DNA of 7,456 bases from Firmicutes bacterium UBA1065. GTDB taxonomy: Bacteria; Bacillota; Clostridia; Tissierellales; Sedimentibacteraceae. Shown here piece after piece: positions 1-5,215 of the stretch; position 1 is the first letter of the stretch; each line of letters begins with the position of its first letter. The notes below the pieces were generated by a model. That model had not been told where the DNA came from. It was given only the letters and a program-made list of their open reading frames with translations, and ran no database searches. The position numbers were made by a program, and so were the translations under genes. The stretch lies in contig DCDC01000046.1 in assembly GCA_002316225.1 (NCBI GenBank), positions 1 through 7,456 on the forward strand, read 5' to 3'.

Positions 1-44
1 GTTCTTTTTTATTTCTGAATGAATATTATTTAATAAGTCAATTT

Positions 45-51
45 GGGGAGG
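45..51 (+). promoter_or_regulatory. Ribosome binding site of the small membrane protein gene
   Basis: GGGGAGG lies four bases before the ATG at 56. It is a strong Shine-Dalgarno match and fixes this start. Bases 1-44 upstream are AT-rich, and I see no convincing promoter pair there. Confidence 0.8.
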
Positions 52-55
52 TCTT

Positions 56-421
56 ATGAAACTAAGAAATTTGTTTAAGTATTCCATATTCTTATTTATT
101 CTGTCATTAATAGTTTTTTTTATACTGACTGTCTTTATTTATTATTTTTCAAAAAACCCGGCCTTGGAAATAGCCTACAGCTTCATTGTTCCAATTTGCA
201 TTTTTGCAGTTTCAATCCTGTATTCCAGGAGTGTTCATGAAAAGGGATTGTTAAGAGGAATTGAAATCTGGATAGTGTATTTTGTCATGGTTTTGTTGAT
301 AAAAGTCTTGTCAGGCTACCCTGCGGAAATAAGGGTACTTTATAACGGGGTAATTTTGTTAATGTCCCTCTTGGGAGGAATTATAGGTGTAAACATGAAA
401 AACAAGTCTATAAAAAGTTAA
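56..421 (+). CDS. TIGR04086-type four-helix membrane protein
   Basis: This is a 121-residue integral membrane protein of unknown function. Four hydrophobic segments are visible at about residues 9-31, 39-57, 66-86 and 93-113. The loops are short, the N-terminus is basic (MKLRNLFK) and the tail is lysine-rich (KNKSIKS), which suggests both ends are cytoplasmic. The segment HEKGLLRGIE before the third helix and the glycine pair in the fourth resemble, from memory, the small clostridial TIGR04086 membrane family. Members of that family are characteristically encoded just upstream of the SCIFF peptide gene, and that is the position here. No catalytic motif or signal-peptidase site is seen. A role in export, sensing or immunity for the SCIFF product would be guesswork based on neighbourhood alone. 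The gene ends 65 bases before scfA, which has its own promoter, so co-transcription is possible but not required. Confidence 0.82.
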   Translation: MKLRNLFKYSIFLFILSLIVFFILTVFIYYFSKNPALEIAYSFIVPICIFAVSILYSRSVHEKGLLRGIEIWIVYFVMVLLIKVLSGYPAEIRVLYNGVILLMSLLGGIIGVNMKNKSIKS

Positions 422-432
422 TAAAAAAACAC

Positions 433-461
433 TTTAAAAAAATGTCAAATAATGCTATAAT
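433..461 (+). promoter_or_regulatory. Probable sigma-A promoter of scfA (extended -10)
   Basis: A perfect TATAAT at 456-461 is preceded by TGC at 453-455, giving the extended -10 signature TGnTATAAT. A weak -35 box, TTTAAA (433-438, four of six consensus bases), stands 17 bases upstream. Transcription would start near 467-468 and leave a leader of about 20 bases before scfA, just enough for its ribosome binding site. No operator-like palindrome overlaps it. Confidence 0.7.
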
Positions 462-475
462 CTATTAAGCTTATG

Positions 476-481
476 AGGAGG
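476..481 (+). promoter_or_regulatory. Ribosome binding site of scfA
   Basis: A perfect AGGAGG lies five bases before the ATG at 487. It supports a 45-codon reading frame that length filters would otherwise discard. Confidence 0.88.
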
Positions 482-486
482 TTATT

Positions 487-624
487 ATGAAATACATAAA
501 AACACTGAACAAAAACAAGTTAACCGATAATATCAGCAGCAAAGGCTGCGGAGAATGCCAGACATCGTGTCAATCTGCATGCAAGACTTCCTGTACGGTG
601 GGAAATCAAAAGTGTGAAAAATAA
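487..624 (+). CDS. scfA: SCIFF precursor peptide (six cysteines in forty-five)
   Basis: This 45-residue ribosomally made peptide is the substrate of the radical SAM maturase encoded next. It has exactly six cysteines, at 21, 24, 28, 32, 36 and 43, all in the C-terminal half (CGECQTSCQSACKTSC, then C43). The N-terminal leader (MKYIKTLNKNKL...) has none. Length, cysteine count and spacing match the SCIFF family name literally. In characterised clostridial homologues (CteA and Tte1186a, from memory) the maturase joins a cysteine to a threonine through a non-alpha thioether, recalled as Cys32 to Thr37. Both residues occupy those positions here. The mature product's function is unknown across the family. 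No leader-cleavage site is evident. It has its own promoter and a very strong ribosome binding site, consistent with production in excess of the enzyme. The identification is secure; the crosslink position is inferred. Confidence 0.96.
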   Translation: MKYIKTLNKNKLTDNISSKGCGECQTSCQSACKTSCTVGNQKCEK

Positions 625-627
625 GGT

Positions 628-648
628 ATGGGGACACAATGTCCCCAT
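628..648. repeat. Perfect 9-bp hairpin between scfA and scfB (collapsed repeat copy)
   Basis: ATGGGGACA (628-636) and TGTCCCCAT (640-648) are exact inverted repeats around a CAA loop. The stem starts three bases after the scfA stop codon. The same TGGGGACA/TGTCCCCA ends bound the longer element at 2035-2088, and bases 627-638 equal the reverse complement of 2079-2090 over 12 bases, so the two are probably related. The downstream bases ATTTTACTTT are T-rich but not a clean uridine run, so this is at best a weak terminator. It could protect the 3' end of scfA mRNA or reduce read-through into scfB. Confidence 0.8.
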
Positions 649-668
649 TTTACTTTAAGAGGAATTTT

Positions 669-673
669 GGAGG
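669..673 (+). promoter_or_regulatory. Ribosome binding site that decides the scfB start
   Basis: GGAGG lies four bases before the ATG at 678. An in-frame ATG further upstream, at 639, sits inside the 628-648 hairpin and has no Shine-Dalgarno sequence, so 678 is the supported start. Confidence 0.82.
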
Positions 674-677
674 AAAA

Positions 678-2015
678 ATGGTACATGTATTTAATGTAAA
701 GGACCTGTATTTTGCAGTGGACACCCACAGCGGTTTGGTACATGTCCTTGACAAAATAGTTTATGGCCTGTTGACAGACGAAATTTTCAAGGAGGAAAAC
801 AAATACAGGAACCTATACGATACTTACGGGGAGACTTCGATTAAAGAAGCCTTAACTGAGATTCAATATCTGATAGATAATAATATGCTTTATACCCAAG
901 ATATGGATCACGAAAGCAAAATTCAGCCGGTGATAAAGGCAATGTGCCTGAATATGACCCACGACTGCAACTTGAGATGCAGGTATTGCTTTGCCTCCCA
1001 AGGGACCTACAAGGGAGAAAAAGCTTATTTAAGTTTTGAAACGGGTAAAAAGGCTTTTAATTATTTAGTCAAAAACTCCGGAAAGAGAAGGAATTTGGAA
1101 GTGGATTTCTTCGGCGGTGAGCCTCTTATGAATTTTGAGACAATCAAGAAGTTGGTTGATTATGGAAGGAGCCTGGAAAAGGAGTATAATAAACATTTCA
1201 GGTTCACGATAACAACCAACGGCCTCCTGTTGGATGAGGAAAAAACAGATTATATCAATGAAAACATGGACAACGTGGTTTTAAGCCTGGACGGGAGGAA
1301 AGAAATAAACGACAAAATGCGAAAAACCGTCAAGGGAACAGGAAGCTATGATTTAATAATCGATAAATACAAAAAATTTATAAGCAAGAGGGGAAAAAAG
1401 GATTACTTCATAAGGGGGACCTTTACATCAAACAATCCGGACTTTTCGGAAGACGTCAAGCATTTGAGAGAAGCCGGATTTGATAAAATATCCCTTGAAC
1501 CCGTCGTGGCAAAACCTGAAGAAGCATATGCCCTTAAGGAAGAGCATGTGGATGTTTTGAAAAAAGAATATGAAAAATTAGCTGAATATTATATAGAATC
1601 AAATAAAGACAAGAATAAAAGCTTTCAATTTTTCCATTTTAACATTGAATTGGACGGGGGCCCCTGCATTTACAAAAGATCCGTCGGCTGCGGGGCAGGA
1701 ACGGAATATGTGGCAGTCACCCCAAGCGGTGACTTTTATCCCTGCCACCAATTCGTAGGAGAAGAAGAATTCATTATAGGCAATGTTGATGAAGGCATTA
1801 CCAACCACCTGATTGTTGAAAAATTAAAAAATGTATCAGTGTATGACAAACCTGCATGCAGGGCCTGCTGGGCAAAATACTTCTGCAGCGGAGGATGCCA
1901 TGCCAATGCATATAATTTCAACAAGGATTTCTCTATCCCCTATGGAGTGGGATGTGAACTGGAAAAGAAAAGGGTAGAATTATCCATATACATTAAAGCC
2001 ATGATGTCTCAGTAA
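678..2015 (+). CDS. scfB: SCIFF maturase, radical SAM/SPASM thioether-forming enzyme
   Basis: This 445-residue cytoplasmic enzyme is expected to use S-adenosylmethionine and iron-sulfur clusters to form a thioether crosslink in ScfA (ranthipeptide class). Residues 1 to about 80 resemble the peptide-binding RRE-like domain (MVHVFNVKDLYFAVD...). The radical SAM core follows, with the CX3CX2C cluster motif at C97, C101 and C104 (CNLRCRYC), then FFGGEP (144-149) and TTNG (179-182). The SPASM region carries the full seven-cysteine pattern: C338-X12-G-X4-C356, then C394-X2-C397-X5-C403-X3-C407, then C426. An additional cysteine, C330, lies just ahead. This gives enough ligands for two auxiliary clusters. 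Length is normal for the family. The start at 678 is preferred over the in-frame ATG at 639 because of the ribosome binding site and the usual family N-terminus. The 53-base gap from scfA contains a hairpin. Confidence 0.96.
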   Translation: MVHVFNVKDLYFAVDTHSGLVHVLDKIVYGLLTDEIFKEENKYRNLYDTYGETSIKEALTEIQYLIDNNMLYTQDMDHESKIQPVIKAMCLNMTHDCNLRCRYCFASQGTYKGEKAYLSFETGKKAFNYLVKNSGKRRNLEVDFFGGEPLMNFETIKKLVDYGRSLEKEYNKHFRFTITTNGLLLDEEKTDYINENMDNVVLSLDGRKEINDKMRKTVKGTGSYDLIIDKYKKFISKRGKKDYFIRGTFTSNNPDFSEDVKHLREAGFDKISLEPVVAKPEEAYALKEEHVDVLKKEYEKLAEYYIESNKDKNKSFQFFHFNIELDGGPCIYKRSVGCGAGTEYVAVTPSGDFYPCHQFVGEEEFIIGNVDEGITNHLIVEKLKNVSVYDKPACRACWAKYFCSGGCHANAYNFNKDFSIPYGVGCELEKKRVELSIYIKAMMSQ

Positions 2016-2034
2016 ACTTACAGAGATTCCAGAT

Positions 2035-2088
2035 TGGGGACATTCCTCTTACCTTCGGAGACTATACTAAATAAGGGGTGTGTCCCCA
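2035..2088. repeat. Imperfect inverted repeat (REP-like element) after scfB
   Basis: TGGGGACA (2035-2042) pairs perfectly with TGTCCCCA (2081-2088). Inside, CCTCTTA (2045-2051) pairs with TAAGGGG (2072-2078) with one G.U wobble. The apical region holds CTTCGG (2053-2058), which could form a UUCG-type tetraloop. The whole could fold into a long interrupted hairpin. No uridine run follows, so it is not a canonical intrinsic terminator. The sequence resembles, from memory, GGGGACA...TGTCCCC intergenic palindromes found in multiple copies in clostridial genomes and sometimes associated with REP-type (Y1/RAYT) transposases. No transposase lies in the window. The related short hairpin at 628-648 lies on the other side of scfB. 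Confidence 0.75.
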
Positions 2089-2130
2089 TATCGTATTTGA
2101 GGGGTAATTAAGGTATGTACTAAAAAAATA

Positions 2131-2161
2131 GTGGCAATAGTAGACCTATATATAGTATAAT
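2131..2161 (+). promoter_or_regulatory. Candidate promoter of the lapA-like/recJ gene group
   Basis: A perfect TATAAT lies at 2156-2161, about 40 bases before the gene start at 2202. The best -35 candidate is GTGGCA (2131-2136, four of six consensus bases), with a long spacer of 19 bases. The run TATATATAG just before the -10 is very AT-rich, which makes chance matches more likely. A promoter is expected here because a new gene group begins after the structured repeat. Confidence 0.5.
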
Positions 2162-2187
2162 AGACATAATTAAACAAGTTTAACAAG

Positions 2188-2194
2188 AGAGGAG
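2188..2194 (+). promoter_or_regulatory. Ribosome binding site of the LapA-domain gene
   Basis: AGAGGAG stands seven bases before the ATG at 2202. It is a good match with normal spacing and supports this start. Confidence 0.78.
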
Positions 2195-2201
2195 TGTAAT
2201 T

Positions 2202-2744
2202 ATGCAAATCGGTTTTATAATAATTCTTATTATAGCGATTTTTGTAGCAATTTTTGCAATACAAAACGGCACACCCGTCCCCGTTGATTTATTTTTTGCC
2301 AGATATGAGATGCCCTTGGCCGTTATCATGATGATTTGCCTCATACTTGGTGCCGTTGTAATATTAGTTTTAGGTACTACAAGACAATTCAAGAAAAGAT
2401 CCGAGCATAAGGAAATGATGAATAAACTCAAGGCTCTTGAAGGAGAAAAAGCAAGATACGAAAATGATTTAAAAGCCTGGGAAACGGAAAAATCCAATCT
2501 TGAAACAAATATGAAAGCTCTTGAAAGCGAAAAACAAAAACTTCAGAGCCAAATAACAGAGCTTGGAGAAAAAATTGCCCTCCTGGAAAAGCAAAATAAG
2601 GACCGGGAAGAAGAACTGGCTTTAAAGGAACAAGAAATTCAAAGCCTGCAAAGTCAAAATATCAATGAAATAAAGGTAACGGAAATTACTGATGAAGGTG
2701 CTATACAGATAGATAATGAAAACAGTGAAGCTCAAAGTCAATGA
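2202..2744 (+). CDS. LapA-domain membrane protein with cytoplasmic coiled coil
   Basis: This 180-residue protein begins with a hydrophobic helix (about 4-20), then a short loop QNGTPVPVDLFFARYEMPLA (21-40), then a second helix (about 40-58) and a basic stop TRQFKKR. This arrangement is the LapA/DUF1049 domain, in which QN.....V.. between two helices is characteristic. In enterobacteria LapA acts in lipopolysaccharide assembly. A clostridium is not expected to have that pathway, so the function here is unknown. Residues about 65-155 are highly charged and heptad-like, a probable coiled coil facing the cytoplasm. They contain three copies of KA(L/W)E(G/T/S)EK at 77, 91 and 105, an exact 14-residue period. 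The tail is acidic. The 3' end overlaps recJ by 29 bases, suggesting translational coupling and a shared transcript. The family call is good; the role is not known. Confidence 0.85.
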   Translation: MQIGFIIILIIAIFVAIFAIQNGTPVPVDLFFARYEMPLAVIMMICLILGAVVILVLGTTRQFKKRSEHKEMMNKLKALEGEKARYENDLKAWETEKSNLETNMKALESEKQKLQSQITELGEKIALLEKQNKDREEELALKEQEIQSLQSQNINEIKVTEITDEGAIQIDNENSEAQSQ

Positions 2745-4632
2745 ATATAAGAGTGAAGAAATTGAAAGAATCAGCACAAGGTTTAATCTTTCAAAAACAT
2801 CATCAATAATATTATTAAACAGGAATATTAAAACTTTTGATGATATAGAGCAATTCCTTGATCCGGACTTCAAATATTTTGAAAGTACCGAAAACTACAA
2901 AGATTTACACAAGGGCTGCTTAAGAGTACTTGAAGCAATAAATGCTAAAGATAGAATTTTAATATATGGAGATTACGATGTTGACGGAATAACTTCCATC
3001 AGCCAGTTTGTTGTTTTTTTGAGAAAGGCAGGGGCTGATGCGGATTACTATATTCCTGAAAGGGAAAGCGAAGGATATGGTATTAGCACCGATTTTGTCA
3101 ACAGTGTCATAAGGGGTGATATTAATTTCGACCTTTTGATTACAGTTGACTGCGGTATAAGCGAAGCTGAAAAGATTGCCCAAATTACAAAGCTTAACAA
3201 AGATGTAATCATAGTAGACCATCACGAGTGCAGGGAAGAGCTACCAAAGGCATATGCCATAATCAATCCTAAGCAAAAAGATTGTCCGTCGGAAAATAAG
3301 CATTTATGCGCAGCCGGACTGTCTTTTAAATTTTTGTTACACTTGAACAAGTTTTTGAAAATTGAAGACATTGAAGATGTGCTTTTGGAATATGCCTGCT
3401 TGGGCACTATAGCCGATATCGTGGATTTAATCAAGGATAACAGGATTATTGCCTATCAGGGTCTAAAAAGGATAAACAATACCAGGGTTTTGGGAATAAA
3501 GAAATTGATCCAGGTATCGGGAATAAAGGATTTAACCATAAAATCCTACCATGTAGGCTATATACTGGCTCCCCGGATAAATGCTTCGGGAAGGATGGAT
3601 ACGGCAAGAAAGGCTATAGAGCTGATGCTGACCCGGGATGAAAAGGAAGCGGAAGAGCTTGCCTGGGAACTGGAAAGACTAAACAATGCCAGAAAAGATG
3701 CCGAGAACAAGATATTCAAAGAGGCAGTTGAAAAAATAGAATCTAACTTCCTCTATAAAAACAATGTCATGGTAGTGTGCGGGGATAACTGGCACGAGGG
3801 AGTAATCGGGATAGTGGCATCAAGACTTACGGAAAAGTATTACAAGCCCTGTGTTGTCATATCCGTCAAGGATGGCATCGGGAAAGGGTCGGCCCGAAGT
3901 GTGGAGAACGTCGATATATTTGAATCCTTTAAGGCCGCAGACACATATCTTGAAAAGTACGGGGGCCACAAGTTAGCGGCAGGACTGACTATTTTGGAGA
4001 AAAATATAAATTCTTTTGCAAATGAACTGAATAATTACGTGGGCTCAATTGCAGGTGAAGAATATAACCAGATAAGAGCAGACGCGATATTGGACATTCA
4101 TGATATAGATTTGAAGCTTTACGATGAAATAAACAGGTTTGAACCCTTCGGTTCGGGAAATCAAAAACCCTTGTTGGCCCTTCAAAATATAGCTCTTAAG
4201 AATATCAGGGTGGTGGGGCTCGAAGGGAAACACATCAGCTTTATACTCTCAAAGGGAGGTCAAAACATTCCCGTTATAGGATTCAATAAAATAGGGATGC
4301 TTGAAAAGGTGCTATCAATCCCTAAAACCTACATTGTTTCCCTAAGCGAAAATGTTTACAACGGCTTAAGAAGCATACAGTTGATTTTGCACGATGTTGA
4401 AGAACGTGAAGAATTTGATTACAAGATAGATGCTGAAAAACTAAAATTATTGGAGTTCCAGATCAATAAGGCAAAATCAAAGACAATCAAGACAGATATA
4501 TTTATTCTTGTGGAAAAACTCAATAAACTATATAATACAAAAATAACGGCGGAAGAAATTATATGTATGTTAAAAAAGGCAGAAGGTATCAAGTATGCTT
4601 TAAAAAATAACATACTTTATATAAAAAAATAA
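2716..4632 (+). CDS. recJ: Single-stranded-DNA-specific 5'-3' exonuclease RecJ
   Basis: RecJ degrades single-stranded DNA 5' to 3' in recombination, mismatch and base-excision repair, using manganese or magnesium. The 638-residue product shows the DHH phosphoesterase motifs: GDYDVDG (85-91), TVDCG (143-147), DHH (168-170) and GTIAD (230-234). The DHHA1 domain follows, with GDNWHEGVIGIVASR (356-370) and YGGHKLAAG (415-423), then the OB-fold region with RFEPFGSGN (474-482). Residues about 570-638 are lysine-rich and helical and form a short C-terminal extension I do not recognise. The protein is longer than the roughly 580-residue core enzyme and shorter than the nearly 800-residue Bacillus type (sizes from memory). 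The ATG at 2716 lies inside the LapA-domain gene and has no good Shine-Dalgarno sequence (AAGGTG at 2695 is too distant). The start is therefore less certain than the gene; GTG at 2725 is an alternative. Coupled translation is likely. Confidence 0.95.
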   Translation: MKTVKLKVNEYKSEEIERISTRFNLSKTSSIILLNRNIKTFDDIEQFLDPDFKYFESTENYKDLHKGCLRVLEAINAKDRILIYGDYDVDGITSISQFVVFLRKAGADADYYIPERESEGYGISTDFVNSVIRGDINFDLLITVDCGISEAEKIAQITKLNKDVIIVDHHECREELPKAYAIINPKQKDCPSENKHLCAAGLSFKFLLHLNKFLKIEDIEDVLLEYACLGTIADIVDLIKDNRIIAYQGLKRINNTRVLGIKKLIQVSGIKDLTIKSYHVGYILAPRINASGRMDTARKAIELMLTRDEKEAEELAWELERLNNARKDAENKIFKEAVEKIESNFLYKNNVMVVCGDNWHEGVIGIVASRLTEKYYKPCVVISVKDGIGKGSARSVENVDIFESFKAADTYLEKYGGHKLAAGLTILEKNINSFANELNNYVGSIAGEEYNQIRADAILDIHDIDLKLYDEINRFEPFGSGNQKPLLALQNIALKNIRVVGLEGKHISFILSKGGQNIPVIGFNKIGMLEKVLSIPKTYIVSLSENVYNGLRSIQLILHDVEEREEFDYKIDAEKLKLLEFQINKAKSKTIKTDIFILVEKLNKLYNTKITAEEIICMLKKAEGIKYALKNNILYIKK

Positions 4633-4638
4633 ACGCAT

Positions 4639-4643
4639 GGAGG
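4639..4643 (+). promoter_or_regulatory. Ribosome binding site that decides the apt start
   Basis: GGAGG lies five bases before the ATG at 4649. The in-frame ATG at 4637 overlaps this site and has no Shine-Dalgarno of its own, so 4649 is the supported start. Confidence 0.82.
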
Positions 4644-4648
4644 CAAAG

Positions 4649-5167
4649 ATGGATTTAAGAGAAAAAATTCGTGTTATCGAGGACTTTCCCATGGAAGGAA
4701 TAAGTTTTAAAGATATTACAACCTTGCTTAAGGATTCCGAGGCCCTGCATGGCTGCATCAATGAAATGGCAGACAGGTTTAAAGGCCTTCATATCGATAT
4801 AATTGCGGGACCGGAATCACGAGGCTTCATATTTGCAACCCCCCTTGCATATTTGTTGAAGACGGGCTTCGTACCGGTTAGAAAACCCGGTAAGCTTCCG
4901 GCAGAAACGGTCAAGTATGAATATGAGCTGGAGTACGGCACAGATTCCTTGGAAATCCATAAGGATGCCATTCAAAAAGGGCAAAAAGTCTTGATTGTGG
5001 ATGACCTTTTAGCTACCGGGGGAACCATGTTTGCAACTGCAAAGTTAGTTGAAAAGTTAGGCGGCGAAGTTGTAGGCCTTTGTTTTCTTATTGAATTGAA
5101 GGATTTGAAAGGAAGAGAAAAATTGAAGGAGTACAGGGTGGAATCCTTGATAACATACGATAAATAG
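4649..5167 (+). CDS. apt: Adenine phosphoribosyltransferase
   Basis: This cytoplasmic purine-salvage enzyme converts adenine and phosphoribosyl pyrophosphate to AMP and pyrophosphate. The 172-residue product begins MDLREKIRVIEDFP, the usual Apt N-terminus, and has normal family length. It carries GPESRGF (54-60), the base-site segment RKPGKLP (78-84), SLEIHKDAI (100-108) and the phosphoribosyl-pyrophosphate loop VLIVDDLLATGGT (114-126) with the acidic pair in VDD. All key elements are intact. It starts 16 bases after the recJ stop, so the two are very probably co-transcribed. The rel gene follows after 48 bases. The recJ-apt-rel order is familiar in Clostridia and puts AMP supply beside the stringent-response enzyme, although a functional link is only inference. 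An upstream in-frame ATG would add four residues (MEAK) and is rejected on ribosome binding site evidence. Confidence 0.96.
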   Translation: MDLREKIRVIEDFPMEGISFKDITTLLKDSEALHGCINEMADRFKGLHIDIIAGPESRGFIFATPLAYLLKTGFVPVRKPGKLPAETVKYEYELEYGTDSLEIHKDAIQKGQKVLIVDDLLATGGTMFATAKLVEKLGGEVVGLCFLIELKDLKGREKLKEYRVESLITYDK

Positions 5168-5215
5168 ATATTAATTCAGGGGAAAGAGGATAGGAGAAAC
5201 GGAATCAGGTGATTT

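Noticed and set aside
1..44. Possible promoter (TATTAT at 24-29) or the T-run of an upstream terminator (TTCTTTTTT at 2-10) before the first gene
   Set aside because: No acceptable -35 box lies at the right distance, and the stem of any terminator would be outside the window, so neither can be supported.
678..2015. Transposon-borne maturase, given the related repeats on both sides
   Set aside because: scfA-scfB linkage is ancestral in Clostridia, no transposase or target duplication is seen, and the gene's composition looks like that of its neighbours.
2035..2088. Intrinsic terminator for scfB
   Set aside because: The stem is long but has an internal loop and is followed by ATATCGTATTTGAGG, not a uridine run. 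It is better described as a repeat element, although it may still hinder read-through.
2067..2497. Reverse-strand reading frames over the scfB-lapA spacer and the LapA-domain gene
   Set aside because: No ribosome binding sites and low-complexity or shadow composition. They lie opposite a well-supported gene or cross a repeat.
5168..5215. Leader or riboswitch between apt and rel
   Set aside because: Only 48 bases, purine-rich, with no stable stem visible; too short for any known riboswitch.
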